64,000 nt of DNA from Flavobacterium poyangense (GCF_011751075.1 NZ_JAALLN010000014.1:1-64000); one strand, 5' to 3'; counted from the stretch's first letter, positions 10,061-19,772 are shown. Notes: a model not told the origin generated them from the letters alone. Made by a program: numbers and translations.

Positions 10061-10957
10061 TCAGGTTACGGCAAACTTTTTAGATAATAAAATCGATATT
10101 GGCAACAAGGCCAGTACAAACAATGCGTATACCAGTCCTGCCGAACCTGCTACATAACTTGCATTAAGAGGAATTAGGGATAATACCCCTGTTTTTACCG
10201 CCTTTTGTATCGCAACCGGCTGATTGTAAAGGAAAGCTTTGTATTTTGCAAAAAAATTAATTCCGTACCAAAAAAGAAGAAAAGGCAGGAGCTGCCAAAA
10301 TCTAAATTCAAGCTTGTATCCTATAAAAATAAACAGAACAACTACTATTGCATCGAGTAGCAGAGCAGTCAGTATAGCGGACTTATTATTTCCCGAAGCT
10401 TCTTTTTTAGCCGTAAGTGTGATGGCTGCAATAAATAAAATAGGAATAATGCCAATGTACCAATAAGTAAAAACGGCGTCATTATTGATGCTCATCCCTA
10501 AAAGCAAATTTCCTCCCCGACAAAGTCCCATGTTTAATGGACCTGCAATGGAATAATGTTTACTTATTTTATCATAAGTAAGAGCCAATACACCAATTAC
10601 CGCTGCCAGCATACCACTGAGAACTGATACCGTAAAAGCAAATCCGATTCCTGCCAGTAACATAAAACTGCCCAGTAAAATAGCTTCATCTTTGCTCACC
10701 AGCCCACGTGGGAGTACTCTTTCCGGCCGATTTATGGTATCTGCTTCCAAATCGAAAATATCATTAAATACAATACCCCCTCCATACAAGCCAATTGTAG
10801 AAAGCACGAGCAGCAACACATTCTGTATCCCATTCTCATTGTTGCCATTCAAAACTAAAAGCCCGGAAACAGCAATCCCCGCAAGAATATCAGTCACTGC
10901 CGTAACAATATTTGCGGGACGCACTAAGGTTACTAAATAGAATAACTTACCTGACAT
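10061..10957 (-). CDS. eboC: EboC, UbiA-like membrane prenyltransferase
   Basis: 298-residue, very hydrophobic protein with about eight or nine membrane segments. The first prenyltransferase Asp-rich motif is clear: NDIFDLEADTINRPERVLPRG (about residues 66-86). A second loop LTYDKISKHYSIAGPLNMG stands where UbiA proteins carry their second motif. UbiA enzymes attach isoprenoid chains to aromatic or other acceptors at the inner membrane; the acceptor for EboC is not established. The ATG lies directly against the eboB stop codon, so the two are translationally coupled. Confidence 0.92.
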   Translation of the reverse strand: MSGKLFYLVTLVRPANIVTAVTDILAGIAVSGLLVLNGNNENGIQNVLLLVLSTIGLYGGGIVFNDIFDLEADTINRPERVLPRGLVSKDEAILLGSFMLLAGIGFAFTVSVLSGMLAAVIGVLALTYDKISKHYSIAGPLNMGLCRGGNLLLGMSINNDAVFTYWYIGIIPILFIAAITLTAKKEASGNNKSAILTALLLDAIVVVLFIFIGYKLEFRFWQLLPFLLFWYGINFFAKYKAFLYNQPVAIQKAVKTGVLSLIPLNASYVAGSAGLVYALFVLALLPISILLSKKFAVT

Positions 10958-11866
10958 CTAGTTTTCTATAATGATTTTTGGATATACAATTTCTTTAGAT
11001 TCCTGTCCTCTGAGCACACTGCTTCCTTCAAATAAAGAATCCTGAGTGATGGTGATTTCATTTTTCCAGTCTTCTTCATTCATTTGCCCGCTTTGAGAAT
11101 AAGCCGTTAAGGCATTTTTATAGCAGGTTAGATGAACATCCTCTTTAGCAATTCCTCTTTCAAGCATTAAAGCTGCCGTTTTAGGAACAGATAAAGGATC
11201 ACTTACTCCCCAATCGGCAGAACTGTCTACAATAATACGTTCAGATCCGTACTGCTTTACAACCTCTACCATCCGTTCATTCCCCATTTTGGTATTGGGA
11301 TAAATGGTAAAAGCAGCCCAATATCCGCGATCTAAAACCTGTTTGGCTGTTTCTTCGTTATTGTGGTCGATTACCACCATATGAGGAGCCACTCCATGTT
11401 CTTCCAGCACATCCATACTTCTGATGGTTCCATTTTTTTTATCCCGATGCGGGGTATGAACCATTATCGGCAAATTAAATTTCAAAGCCAAATCGATCTG
11501 TAGTCTGAAATATTTATCTTCGGCCGGAGTCTGATCGTCATAACCAATTTCTCCAATTGCCACTACTCCTTCTTTTGCTGCAAACAACGGTAATAAATCC
11601 ATCACTTTTTCTGCCAGAGCTTCATTGTTGGCTTCTTTAGAGTTTAGCCCTATAGTACAATAATGCTTAATTCCGAATTGTGAAGCTCTGAATCTTTCCC
11701 ACCCCACCAAGGTGCTGAAATAATCCTTAAAAGAAGAAGCTTCTGTTCGTGCCTGGCCAAGCCAAAATGCCGGTTCAATAACAGCTACAATACCTGCAGC
11801 ACGCATTGCCTGGTAATCATCTGTTGTTCTGGATACCATGTGAATATGTGGGTCAATGTAATACAT
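10958..11866 (-). CDS. eboB: EboB, TatD-family metal-dependent hydrolase
   Basis: 302 residues of the amidohydrolase / TatD type. Metal-binding residues seen in order: DPHIHM (His7, His9), AIGEIGYDD (Glu), MVHTPHRDK (His), VIDHNNEE (His), and IVDSSADWG (Asp). This complete set suggests a catalytically active barrel enzyme. It is 3 bases downstream of eboA and abuts eboC, so it sits in the core of the operon. TatD proteins are often nucleases, but in ebo clusters the partner is presumed to be a small metabolite; that is inference. Confidence 0.9.
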   Translation of the reverse strand: MYYIDPHIHMVSRTTDDYQAMRAAGIVAVIEPAFWLGQARTEASSFKDYFSTLVGWERFRASQFGIKHYCTIGLNSKEANNEALAEKVMDLLPLFAAKEGVVAIGEIGYDDQTPAEDKYFRLQIDLALKFNLPIMVHTPHRDKKNGTIRSMDVLEEHGVAPHMVVIDHNNEETAKQVLDRGYWAAFTIYPNTKMGNERMVEVVKQYGSERIIVDSSADWGVSDPLSVPKTAALMLERGIAKEDVHLTCYKNALTAYSQSGQMNEEDWKNEITITQDSLFEGSSVLRGQESKEIVYPKIIIEN

Positions 11867-11869
11867 GTA

Positions 11870-12745
11870 CTAAATTTTTAATAGTGAATAATATTGGGTT
11901 CCTATTTCATCCCATGTTGCCGTGCTTTGAGATAATACCTCTTCAGAAATTTCATTTTCTTTAAAAAAAGTACTCTCTTTCAGCACTTTTACCGCAGCCA
12001 CTTGGGTCAATAACTCTCCGGTTCCTATTGCTTTTGTCAGATCGTCTGCTATTTCCCGGTTTACAAAACCGGCTGTCAATCTCCAAATTTCCGGTGATAC
12101 TAATCGTCCTGCCGACCAGCGTTCGTGAATATAATCGTGTATAATTAAGGCCAGCTTTTCATTTTTACGTAGTTCTAAGTCAATAATTTGATACAATGGA
12201 CGCCCCATAAAAAGGGCTTTCAGCACCAACTGATTCCATGCATCAACCGGCAGGTATTTTGCTGCAAAAGGATTCCCTAAGGCTATAGCATCAAACACTG
12301 CAACCATATTGGTTCTGATTCCTTCCTGAATTGTCAAAATAAATTCCTTTGCATTTTTTAAGAAAAAAAGTCCCTTATACAAACTGACTAACTCTTTTAT
12401 GTCTGCCATTTCTGCCAGGTTCTTTATTGTTTCAATATTTTGATGCTCTGGAAGGTGCATCATTAACAAACTACGGCAAAGCTGCTGCAGATCCCAATTA
12501 GCTGTTGTAAAGCCGGGATACAATTCTTCCAGCAAAATAGTTTCCTGCAAGGTCCATTTTGGAATTATTGGCGAAATTTTCCTGGTAACTAAACCAAAAG
12601 TCTGAAAAAACTGTGTGTTGTTCTCAAACCAGATATGGCTTTCCATCCAATCTGATTCAGCTTCTGAAAGTTTCTGTCGAATTAGAGTTCGTATTATTTC
12701 TGCTGAATTAATTCTTATTGCTGTTGCTGTCCTATCCGTTTTCAT
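11870..12745 (-). CDS. eboA: EboA-domain protein
   Basis: 291-residue soluble, mostly helical protein at the head of the ebo core. There is no catalytic motif I can name; recognisable stretches are WMESHIWFENNTQFFQTFG and PKWTLQETILLEELYPGFT, and a helical region with AIALGNPFAAKYLP followed by WNQLVLKALFMGRP, which match my memory of EboA-type proteins. The identification rests on this and on the gene order A-B-C-D-E-F. It lies 23 bases after the VOC gene. Role unknown; ebo genes are needed for the scytonemin precursor to reach the periplasm in cyanobacteria. Confidence 0.85.
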   Translation of the reverse strand: MKTDRTATAIRINSAEIIRTLIRQKLSEAESDWMESHIWFENNTQFFQTFGLVTRKISPIIPKWTLQETILLEELYPGFTTANWDLQQLCRSLLMMHLPEHQNIETIKNLAEMADIKELVSLYKGLFFLKNAKEFILTIQEGIRTNMVAVFDAIALGNPFAAKYLPVDAWNQLVLKALFMGRPLYQIIDLELRKNEKLALIIHDYIHERWSAGRLVSPEIWRLTAGFVNREIADDLTKAIGTGELLTQVAAVKVLKESTFFKENEISEEVLSQSTATWDEIGTQYYSLLKI

Positions 12746-12768
12746 TTTATAAATCTTTTTAGGCTCAG

Positions 12769-13206
12769 TTACTTTAAAATGTTTTCCCTGACAACCAGTG
12801 AATTATTATCCGGATCTCTAAAAAAGAAAAAACGATCTTCATACCCGTCATCTGAAGTATTAGAATTGATTACAACACCGTCTATTTCATCGATCACCAC
12901 TCCATTGACTCTAAAATAATCAAGCGTTGCCTGAATATCCTTTACAATAAAGCTCGGAACTGTTCCTGTTTCCGGTAGTGGGTAAAAAGGAGTGTCAATA
13001 TCTTTGTATAATCCCAGCATAAAACCATCTTTGTTCTTATGCTCTAAATACAGTTGTATAAAGGATTCTGTGCCAAAATTCCCATCAGAGTTGAGCGTAT
13101 ATCTACCATCTGTTTTAAAATCAAGGATTTCCTCATAGAATTTTTTAGATTTAAGAATATCACTGACTGATACTTTTATCACTACTGTTTTTGACTTAAA
13201 TTTCAT
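12769..13206 (-). CDS. VOC-family (glyoxalase-like) protein
   Basis: 145-residue single-chain protein of the vicinal oxygen chelate fold: beta-alpha-beta-beta-beta pairs beginning VVIKVSVSDILKSKKFYEEIL and ending FFFRDPDNNSLVVREN. Members include glyoxalases, dioxygenases, isomerases and metal-binding resistance proteins. Metal ligands cannot be assigned firmly; the usual N-terminal His seems to be Lys or Val, and the late Glu is present (RENILK). Its place between the VioB-like pair and eboA, 26 and 23 bases from its neighbours, suggests a tailoring step or binding of the operon's product. Confidence 0.8.
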   Translation of the reverse strand: MKFKSKTVVIKVSVSDILKSKKFYEEILDFKTDGRYTLNSDGNFGTESFIQLYLEHKNKDGFMLGLYKDIDTPFYPLPETGTVPSFIVKDIQATLDYFRVNGVVIDEIDGVVINSNTSDDGYEDRFFFFRDPDNNSLVVRENILK

Positions 13207-13232
13207 TTCTTTTTTACTTTTAAATCAACACA

Positions 13233-14282
13233 TTATTCCCCAACAACATATTCAAAACTAGGCCCCGCTACAAAACCAGGGTGATTAGGATCGGGAATCG
13301 CCAGCAACTTAAGAGCATATAATCGCAAAGAATACATTACCCCCATTGCGGTACTAATCTTCTCTGGTTCTCCATTAAAAGTTTCATGCAAACTATTAAG
13401 CAAAGAAGTGTAGTTGTAATTAAAGAACTTACTATTAATATAAGCCTGAGAATCCTTTGGATAATCATTCATTTTAGGATTTGGCCACATATTTGGTACT
13501 AATTCAGGATTAAACGGAATTAATGGATCCCCAAACATATACCCTCCCTCAGGGTCTGCCTGTATTGTTTTACCCTTATAAATTTCTTCAAAACGGTAGT
13601 AGTGCGCCAGTTCAGGAACATTTCCATCGTCTGCAGAACTTACAAATGGATCTGTTGTTGTTCCTTCACCCTGATCAATAATGATATCTATACCTCTTAA
13701 AGCAGTTGCCTCATCGACAATAGGGAATAATAAAGATGCATCATAAAATTTTTCAAAGGTCATTTGATAGTTTGGATTTCCAACAAATATTGTTTTTCCT
13801 TCCGCTTTTGCAGCAGCTTCAAGTTCTACTATTATTTCTTTTATTCTGGTATAAAACACTCCTATGGTAATTACATTAGAGACCATCAAACGATTATGGA
13901 TATCAATTGGATCTTCTGGCTCTTCAATTGACATAAAAACATCTTTCACAAGATCTAAAGAAAACTTTTTGAGCGGCACCTGTAATCCATCAACTACAGA
14001 GCCTGGTAAAGGCCCCGGGTATAGTGGTATAAAACCAGGTTTATTAATAACCGGACTTCCTCCTACAGCATTCAATATATTGCAGGCTATAGATAAATGT
14101 AGCATTTCTTCACGAACTACAGAACCTATCAGGTTTGATATTTGATCATTACCGGTCTCAAATAGCGTAAAATTTGCTGTTAAGTAGGGCGGAATTGTGG
14201 AATGTTCTAACTCAATGGCAGTTTGCAGCGCATTTTTTAGATCGGAGAGAGTCTCAATTTTTATCGTTTTTAAGAATATCAT
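13233..14282 (-). CDS. Ferritin-like protein resembling the C-terminal half of VioB
   Basis: 349 residues with the ferritin-like 'iminophenyl-pyruvate dimer synthase' architecture. Likely iron ligands: AIELEHSTIPPYL (Glu24 to His27), REEMLH (Glu59, His62) and PELAHYYRFEEIYKG further on. I recall VioB of Chromobacterium carrying an equivalent ELSVMLQYLYAAYSI then HEEMIHYLVVNNLLMALG, which aligns with this protein's first 75 residues. VioB and its relatives RebD and StaD couple two arylpyruvate imines in violacein and indolocarbazole synthesis. The preceding gene resembles the N-terminal half of VioB, so the pair looks like a split VioB. Whether this half alone binds haem or iron cannot be told here. 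Confidence 0.82.
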   Translation of the reverse strand: MIFLKTIKIETLSDLKNALQTAIELEHSTIPPYLTANFTLFETGNDQISNLIGSVVREEMLHLSIACNILNAVGGSPVINKPGFIPLYPGPLPGSVVDGLQVPLKKFSLDLVKDVFMSIEEPEDPIDIHNRLMVSNVITIGVFYTRIKEIIVELEAAAKAEGKTIFVGNPNYQMTFEKFYDASLLFPIVDEATALRGIDIIIDQGEGTTTDPFVSSADDGNVPELAHYYRFEEIYKGKTIQADPEGGYMFGDPLIPFNPELVPNMWPNPKMNDYPKDSQAYINSKFFNYNYTSLLNSLHETFNGEPEKISTAMGVMYSLRLYALKLLAIPDPNHPGFVAGPSFEYVVGE

Positions 14283-14306
14283 AATCAGATTTTTATTTTA
14301 TGAATA

Positions 14307-16064
14307 CTATGCTTTATTTGCTGTTGCAGTTTTATCGATGACATCTTGTAAATAGTTCAAAATAACCGTCTTTTTATATTTAGAAAGATCTCTTGTTGCA
14401 GGCATATAATTAGGATCATCAAGATCTTTACTAAAAACTAAATGCAATATTTGCGCATTTTTATCAACCACCGTTTTATCTGCCAGATTAAAAATTCCTT
14501 TTGACATCAACGGATACAAATTGGCATATTGCTGCATGATGGGCTGAATAAAGTTGTCCCAGTCAGGAATTATTTTTGGGGTTGGAGCACCTGAAAAAAT
14601 CAAAAGACTAATAAAATTAGACTGATTACAATCGTCAAAACTTTGTGTGCTCAGATTATAGCTGATAGCATAAATTTGTCCATCAATGTATACTCTCGGA
14701 TTTCCGGGATCGGGAGCTGTAAACCTAAGTACAGCTTTACCATTTGCATCTGTTGTAACTTCAGCGGGTTTATTTCCTGAGAAATAAGGTATTGGAGGAG
14801 TACCAACTGCAGGTACCACTGGCGGTGGTGGCGAACCCAGTAAATTTTGTGTATTATCTTGTGCCTGAATGATTGCATTTGGAAGTGCTTTTCCAAGATG
14901 AGTTGCGTAAAAATTAATTTTACACTTATCTTCAGGATCTAATCGAAATACAAATTGATCAGCACCTACATAATCAATAGACTCTGTATAAATTAATATC
15001 CCCGTCTTAGATTTTTTTAAACTAAAAACATCATTGATACTGTCTGTCATATTTGTAACAATTGCCAATGGGTATTGGTTACAAAGATCCAGCTGTTCGT
15101 CTGAAAGTGGAAAAGTAAAAATTCCTGATGTATTCATATACCAATCCAAACCTGAATAATTTATTTGTCCAATGACTGATATCCCTGTATTGGTATTGAT
15201 AACAAGGTGTAAATTTTCACTTGTATTGACCCCTTCTGCATTAAATTGTAGCGCATTACCAAAATCAAGTACAACTTGTTTTAATTTCTCATCGACTAAT
15301 GCGGTAGCATAATTATATTTTTGTCTTTGTCCCTGCGGTAAATATTGAGGAAGTGGATTTGGAAATAATTGTCTTCCCAATACAAAATGTTTAGGTTCTC
15401 TATTATTTGAAGGTCCTATTGAGCCAACTATTCTGCCTAAAGTAAATTGGTCTGAGGTGTGATCTCCATTAAATCTATCCACCGAAAAATGTATAGATAA
15501 TTGCTTAGCACTTACCGCTTTTAATTCGTTAAGATATCTTGAGTTAGATATTTTAAAATTCCAATCAATATTCTTTATAACAGACTGATAGGTTGCCCCT
15601 GCTCCTGAACTACCTCGTAAATCAACCGATCTTGAAAACCAAATATTGCTAAATGGTGCCATCTCATAATCACCTTTCACCAGTGTATTACCCTCATTAT
15701 TTACAATTCGTACCACAAACCCCCAAAGTTGAGAAACCATTTGTTGCTGACTATCTAAATCTACAATTTTTCCTGCGGTACGTGCATCGGTATCCATGAC
15801 AGACATACCAATAATAGGATCTAAAAGTGGATTATCCGTACTCGTTCCGTCCTGATAGGTAACACTCGTAATTTTACAGCCTAGAAATCGCCAGTTTCCG
15901 GTACCATCCGGATTCCACCAACCATTTTCCTGGCCCGGACCGTAATTTTGATATTTTGGCTCAAATGTTTCATTGTTAAAATGTGTGGGATCATTATTTA
16001 CAGTCGAAGGATCGGCCTGAAACTGACCAGAAAATGTAAGACGCGGGACGTTTAAATAGGACAT
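14307..16064 (-). CDS. Protein resembling the N-terminal half of VioB
   Basis: 585 residues; first gene of the operon. Its start MSYLNVPRLTFSGQFQAD parallels VioB's MSILDFPRIHFRGW, and its end YPLMSKGIFNLAD then YMPATRDLSKYKKTVILNYL parallels VioB's YPFMSDKVFSLAD then YMPSTRELSAPKARLFLKYL, after which VioB runs on into its ferritin-like half. Here the protein stops at that boundary and the ferritin-like half is a separate gene 24 bases on. A Pro-rich linker (GSPPPPVVPAVGTPPIPY) precedes an Ig-like stretch around residues 400-470. No signal peptide. Comparison with VioB is from memory; an alignment would settle it. Confidence 0.8.
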   Translation of the reverse strand: MSYLNVPRLTFSGQFQADPSTVNNDPTHFNNETFEPKYQNYGPGQENGWWNPDGTGNWRFLGCKITSVTYQDGTSTDNPLLDPIIGMSVMDTDARTAGKIVDLDSQQQMVSQLWGFVVRIVNNEGNTLVKGDYEMAPFSNIWFSRSVDLRGSSGAGATYQSVIKNIDWNFKISNSRYLNELKAVSAKQLSIHFSVDRFNGDHTSDQFTLGRIVGSIGPSNNREPKHFVLGRQLFPNPLPQYLPQGQRQKYNYATALVDEKLKQVVLDFGNALQFNAEGVNTSENLHLVINTNTGISVIGQINYSGLDWYMNTSGIFTFPLSDEQLDLCNQYPLAIVTNMTDSINDVFSLKKSKTGILIYTESIDYVGADQFVFRLDPEDKCKINFYATHLGKALPNAIIQAQDNTQNLLGSPPPPVVPAVGTPPIPYFSGNKPAEVTTDANGKAVLRFTAPDPGNPRVYIDGQIYAISYNLSTQSFDDCNQSNFISLLIFSGAPTPKIIPDWDNFIQPIMQQYANLYPLMSKGIFNLADKTVVDKNAQILHLVFSKDLDDPNYMPATRDLSKYKKTVILNYLQDVIDKTATANKA

Positions 16065-16512
16065 AGTTTTAGTTTTGTTTTTTAAATTTTAGAATAATCA
16101 GCTTTTTAACATCAATAACATTTTTTTATATTATTTTTTAATAGTTTATGTATCAAATTTAAATCACACTCCCGTAGATCTGTAATAAAATGTTACAGGC
16201 AACTTTTTTTCTGCCATAGAGTATAAAAAACTAAGCATGAAATTGATTTTATAGCAGTTGGACAAACAAATAATAAATGTGGAATTACCTCTATTTTGTC
16301 GTAAAAAAACAACGTTCTCAATTTTTCGAATTTATCAAAAGGAATTTTTAATTTTTAAAACTATTGAAGAGTTTAATAAATAAACTAATTACAAAAATCT
16401 AGCTTAACTTTTTCTCTGCTATTTGTTTGTAAATTCAAAATAGCTATATATTGGAGTTCATACCATAAAATGGGCACAGAAACTCAAGACCATTGGTTAT
16501 AAAACAAAAGAA
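16065..16512. other. Intergenic, leader and probable promoter of the nine-gene operon
   Basis: About 450 AT-rich bases between the operon's first gene and an IS3 fragment. The minus-strand promoter of the whole operon should lie here, but I cannot point to a convincing TAnnTTTG box. No coding potential, RNA or hairpin recognised. Confidence 0.4.
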
Positions 16513-16968
16513 ATGGAAAAACCAAAGCAAAAGTATACATTAGAATTTAAGCTAAAGGTAGTAGAACTCAGCAACAGGTATTACAGCATCATACGGGCAG
16601 CTAAAGAAGTAAATACAAGTCCAGAGAATATCAGACGATGGAAAGTCCAACTTCAAGATGGAATACTTGGCAAGAAGAAAAAACAAGCAGCACCAAACAG
16701 GCTTCTTCAATTAAAAATTCTGAGAAAAGAGCTTACAAAAGTCCAAATGGAAAGAGATATCCTAAGGAAAGCCGCCCACATTCTATCCGGTGATACAATT
16801 ACTAAATTTAAATTCATAAAACAGCATAGAGACCACTACCCAATTGCAAACACCTGCCAAATACTTGAAGTAAGCAAGATCAGTTACTATTATTGGGACA
16901 ACAGAAAATCAGCAAAGAGAACTTTACTAGTTTTAATTAATATTGTAAAACTTGTCAACCTATTTTAG
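16513..16968 (+). pseudogene. IS3-family transposase fragment (OrfA fused to start of OrfB)
   Basis: A 151-residue frame. Residues 1-95 are OrfA-like: KYTLEFKLKVVELSNRYYS, a helix-turn-helix, then a leucine-zipper-like LRKELTKVQMERDILRKAAHIL. Without a frameshift it passes into an OrfB start (KFIKQHRDHYPIANTCQILE, YYYWDNRKSAKR). Similarity ends near 16920 and the tail is unrelated, so the catalytic DDE domain is missing. A short OrfB end at 19581-19676 could be the other end of the same kind of element, with 2.6 kb of foreign sequence between. Confidence 0.85.
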
Positions 16969-17017
16969 GCCGACTCAATCCAATAAAATTCAAGACAACA
17001 AAGAAAACAGAGCTTCT

Positions 17018-17437
17018 ATGCGATTAAAGGTTCTTGATTCAGTATTGAAACTTATGAAAACAGAGTCACCTTATCCCAATGATATGGAAATTATTTCAAT
17101 GAAAGAGGTTGATTCTATAACAAGGTCTGAAATTGCTCAACGCAGTCTAAGGCAGTCTGAAGGGACATATAAAGGCACTACCTATTACGTAGATCTCCGT
17201 ATAAAACCTGAGCTCAAAAGAATAGCTTTGGATAAAAGTATAAAAGGATATGTATTATATTACAAAATGCGTTACAGGGTCAATGATGTAAGAGTTGATG
17301 TACAGGATTATGTCGTAATTTTTGATGCTGTTAAAAACAATATCATATATCATGACAATTATTTAGCCAGCCATGATATACTGGTACATCAATTAATGCT
17401 GGGCTTAGAAAATCATCTGCTCAAAACTATTAAATAG
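17018..17437 (+). CDS. Hypothetical protein, possibly 5'-truncated
   Basis: A 139-residue frame beginning MRLKVLDSVLKLMKTE. The frame is open a little further upstream (TTG at 16952), into the border of the IS3 fragment, so the gene may have lost its beginning when the element inserted. The body alternates charged and hydrophobic residues (YYVDLRIKPELKRIALDKSI, YYKMRYRVNDVRVDVQDYVV), compatible with a small beta-rich domain, and ends GLENHLLKTIK. No family recognised, no signal peptide. Confidence 0.5.
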   Translation: MRLKVLDSVLKLMKTESPYPNDMEIISMKEVDSITRSEIAQRSLRQSEGTYKGTTYYVDLRIKPELKRIALDKSIKGYVLYYKMRYRVNDVRVDVQDYVVIFDAVKNNIIYHDNYLASHDILVHQLMLGLENHLLKTIK

Positions 17438-18380
17438 CCCTTCATTTGTATTAACAAAACATTACGGCATCATAGACAAAAAACTTATAACCATAGCCTT
17501 ATTGTAATATAAAAAGTATCAATTCATACCAAAAAGATGTAGGTCGTACGCGAAAAGCTAGAAAACGAAAAAAGTTTCAGAGATCTCTTTGAAGCTTTTG
17601 CTTTGATAGAAAATACAGAACTCAGACCCTGTCATCATGTAAATTTCATTCAATCATTTGAAATCAAATGACGACAAAAAAAACGCCCATTCAAATAAAA
17701 CAACCACTCCTACCAACTCCTCATTCACCGGTCAAAATCAAACTAAAAAAATCTAAATTAGCAAAATCTATTTTTAAAATTAAAAACTCCCTACTGATAA
17801 TGTTACAAAAAATATATTCTAAACATTATTAAAATGAAAGATAGTAAATAATCGTACTCTGGGTTTTATGGCAAAATCATGGCACAATCTATTTTGAACA
17901 ATTAAAAAAATCAGTTAATTAAAGCCCTAAGAAGATTAGGTTTGAAACTGTATTACTATTATAACATTCTACGTCTCAAATATTATTTGTTTTTCAATTG
18001 ATGCCAGAAATTGGTTTATTTCAGGAAAAGAAAAAACACAAATTAGAAAAAGAAAAGCAACTAACTAAATAAATAACTATTTAATAGTCTATTTCATTTA
18101 AATAAACTCCCTGCCCCCCAGCATCGAAATTACTGCCCGAAAATACCTAGTAAAACAACCCCAAAGAGATGGCTTATAGCAAAACATGACTGCACAAATC
18201 CATACCATTGCCTGCACAAAAGGTATCGATCAAATAAAAAATATCGTTAATTATTTATGAAATAAAAATCCTATTTTTACAATCAGTAAAAACTGATTTT
18301 TATCATTCATACTAGCTCACTTTAGGCTATCTGAACAGAGGGTAATTTCAATGTCAACCTGCAAAAAACAATTTAATTAA
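17438..18380. other. Gene-free stretch of about 0.9 kb
   Basis: No start-to-stop frame of note. A stop-flanked stretch at about 17542-17671 would read REKLENEKSFRDLFEAFALI and then RPCHHVNFIQSFEIK, which has protein-like composition and may be the tail of a lost gene. The rest is AT-rich with no recognisable RNA or repeat. Confidence 0.4.
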
Positions 18381-19238
18381 ATGGGAAAATTTATTACGGG
18401 AAAAAATCTTGAAAATGCAATTTATGAAATAATTTGGGAAGCAGAACAAAACCTTTTAATTGTTTCCCCATTTATAAAACTAGATGACTATTTTATAAGA
18501 CTCTTTGATAATCATCTTAATAATCCAAACCTCCACATATTAATTGTTTTTGGAAAAAACGAACGAGAAATCAACAGAAGTTTAAGCAAAAATGATTTTG
18601 ATTATTTTAGAAAATTCTTGAACATCAGCATAGTTTATGTTCCAAATCTACACGCAAAATATTATGGAAATGAAAAAAAAGGAGTCTTAACTTCTATGAA
18701 CTTATATGACTACTCTTTCAAAAATAATGTCGAATTTGGAGTCTATTCTGAAACTAGCATTTTAAGTAAATTCACAAAAAATGCAGACGATGAAGCTTAT
18801 CAAGCCTGTTATGACCTTGCAGAAAAAAGCGAAGCTATCTACATAAAACGACCAGTATATGAAAAGAAATTATTAAGTTCACTACTTGGTAAAAACTATA
18901 TAAAATCAGATGTACTGCACGATACAACTGATAAATTTTACTCTTCACCCAATAGAAATAAATTACGTGATATTACAACATTAAATGATTTTCCTTTTGA
19001 ATTGGAATTAGGGGCAGAATCAAAATCAAGACCAAAAAGAGAAGAAATTGAAAATCCAACAAATGGATTTTGTATTAGAACAGGAGAACAAATAACGTTT
19101 AATATGAAAAAGCCATTTTCGTATCAAGCATATAGAAGCTGGGCATCTTTTGGAAATGAAAACTATCTGGAAAATTTTTGTCACAAAACAGGTAAACCTT
19201 CTCACGGCAAAACATCAATGAGAAAACCAATTCTATAA
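18381..19238 (+). CDS. Phospholipase-D-superfamily protein with a Cys/His C-terminal segment
   Basis: 285 residues. The first 125 form a single PLD-like unit: LLIVSPFIKLDDYF (strand plus loop), then LHAKYYGNE and TSMN. His91 and Lys93 are the H and K of the HKD motif; the third position is Glu98 rather than Asp, and Ser105/Asn107 follow as in the family. PLD-like single units are common in nucleases and defence or repair proteins. The last 60 residues carry Cys231 (GFCIRTGEQ) and Cys267-His268 plus His275 (NFCHKTGKPSHGKTS), which could make a small zinc-binding site. It stands alone between IS3 fragments, so it may be cargo of a mobile segment. Function uncertain. Confidence 0.72.
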   Translation: MGKFITGKNLENAIYEIIWEAEQNLLIVSPFIKLDDYFIRLFDNHLNNPNLHILIVFGKNEREINRSLSKNDFDYFRKFLNISIVYVPNLHAKYYGNEKKGVLTSMNLYDYSFKNNVEFGVYSETSILSKFTKNADDEAYQACYDLAEKSEAIYIKRPVYEKKLLSSLLGKNYIKSDVLHDTTDKFYSSPNRNKLRDITTLNDFPFELELGAESKSRPKREEIENPTNGFCIRTGEQITFNMKKPFSYQAYRSWASFGNENYLENFCHKTGKPSHGKTSMRKPIL

Positions 19239-19580
19239 AAAGAAAACTGCGACAGAAGTAAATACAAAATTTAGGATAATGAAATTGATACTTTCCCTCA
19301 TCATTTCGTAAATAGATTTTCAAAAACAATTACCATCTCCTCTCAACGCAAAACTCAAAAGAATATCTGCATCAAAAAAAACACTATTGAAGTTTTACAA
19401 CTGCGCTCCAAAATCTTCATAGAAAAACAGTAAAATCCAGATCTAACAAATTTTAGATTCGAAACTGTATTACATTAATAGATGCTTCAGATCTACCTTA
19501 TAGATCTACAAGAGCATTCTAGTGGTTAATCTCAAATATTACCGTTTATTATTGTATTTCCAAAATCCAACTTTATCCTA

Positions 19581-19676
19581 TACGAATACATTGAAAATTG
19601 GTACAATAAGAAAAGAAGACATTCAGCTATAGGTTATATGACAATTGAAGAATTTGATAGATTGTATTCTTTATAA
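19581..19676 (+). pseudogene. IS3-family OrfB C-terminal scrap
   Basis: Codes the typical end of an IS3 OrfB: YIENWYNKKRRHSAIGYMTI then EEFDRLYSL and stop, comparable with the intact copy's YIENFYNTCRRHSALGNLTIEEF at about 40306-40372. Nothing else of the gene is present. The surrounding 19239-19772 shows no other gene. Confidence 0.85.
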
Positions 19677-19772
19677 TTATATACTTATATCATCTCTGAA
19701 ATCATTTAGAAGCATCTAGGATGATTGTTTAATTATATACATATATAAATATAATTTTAAAACAATATAATC

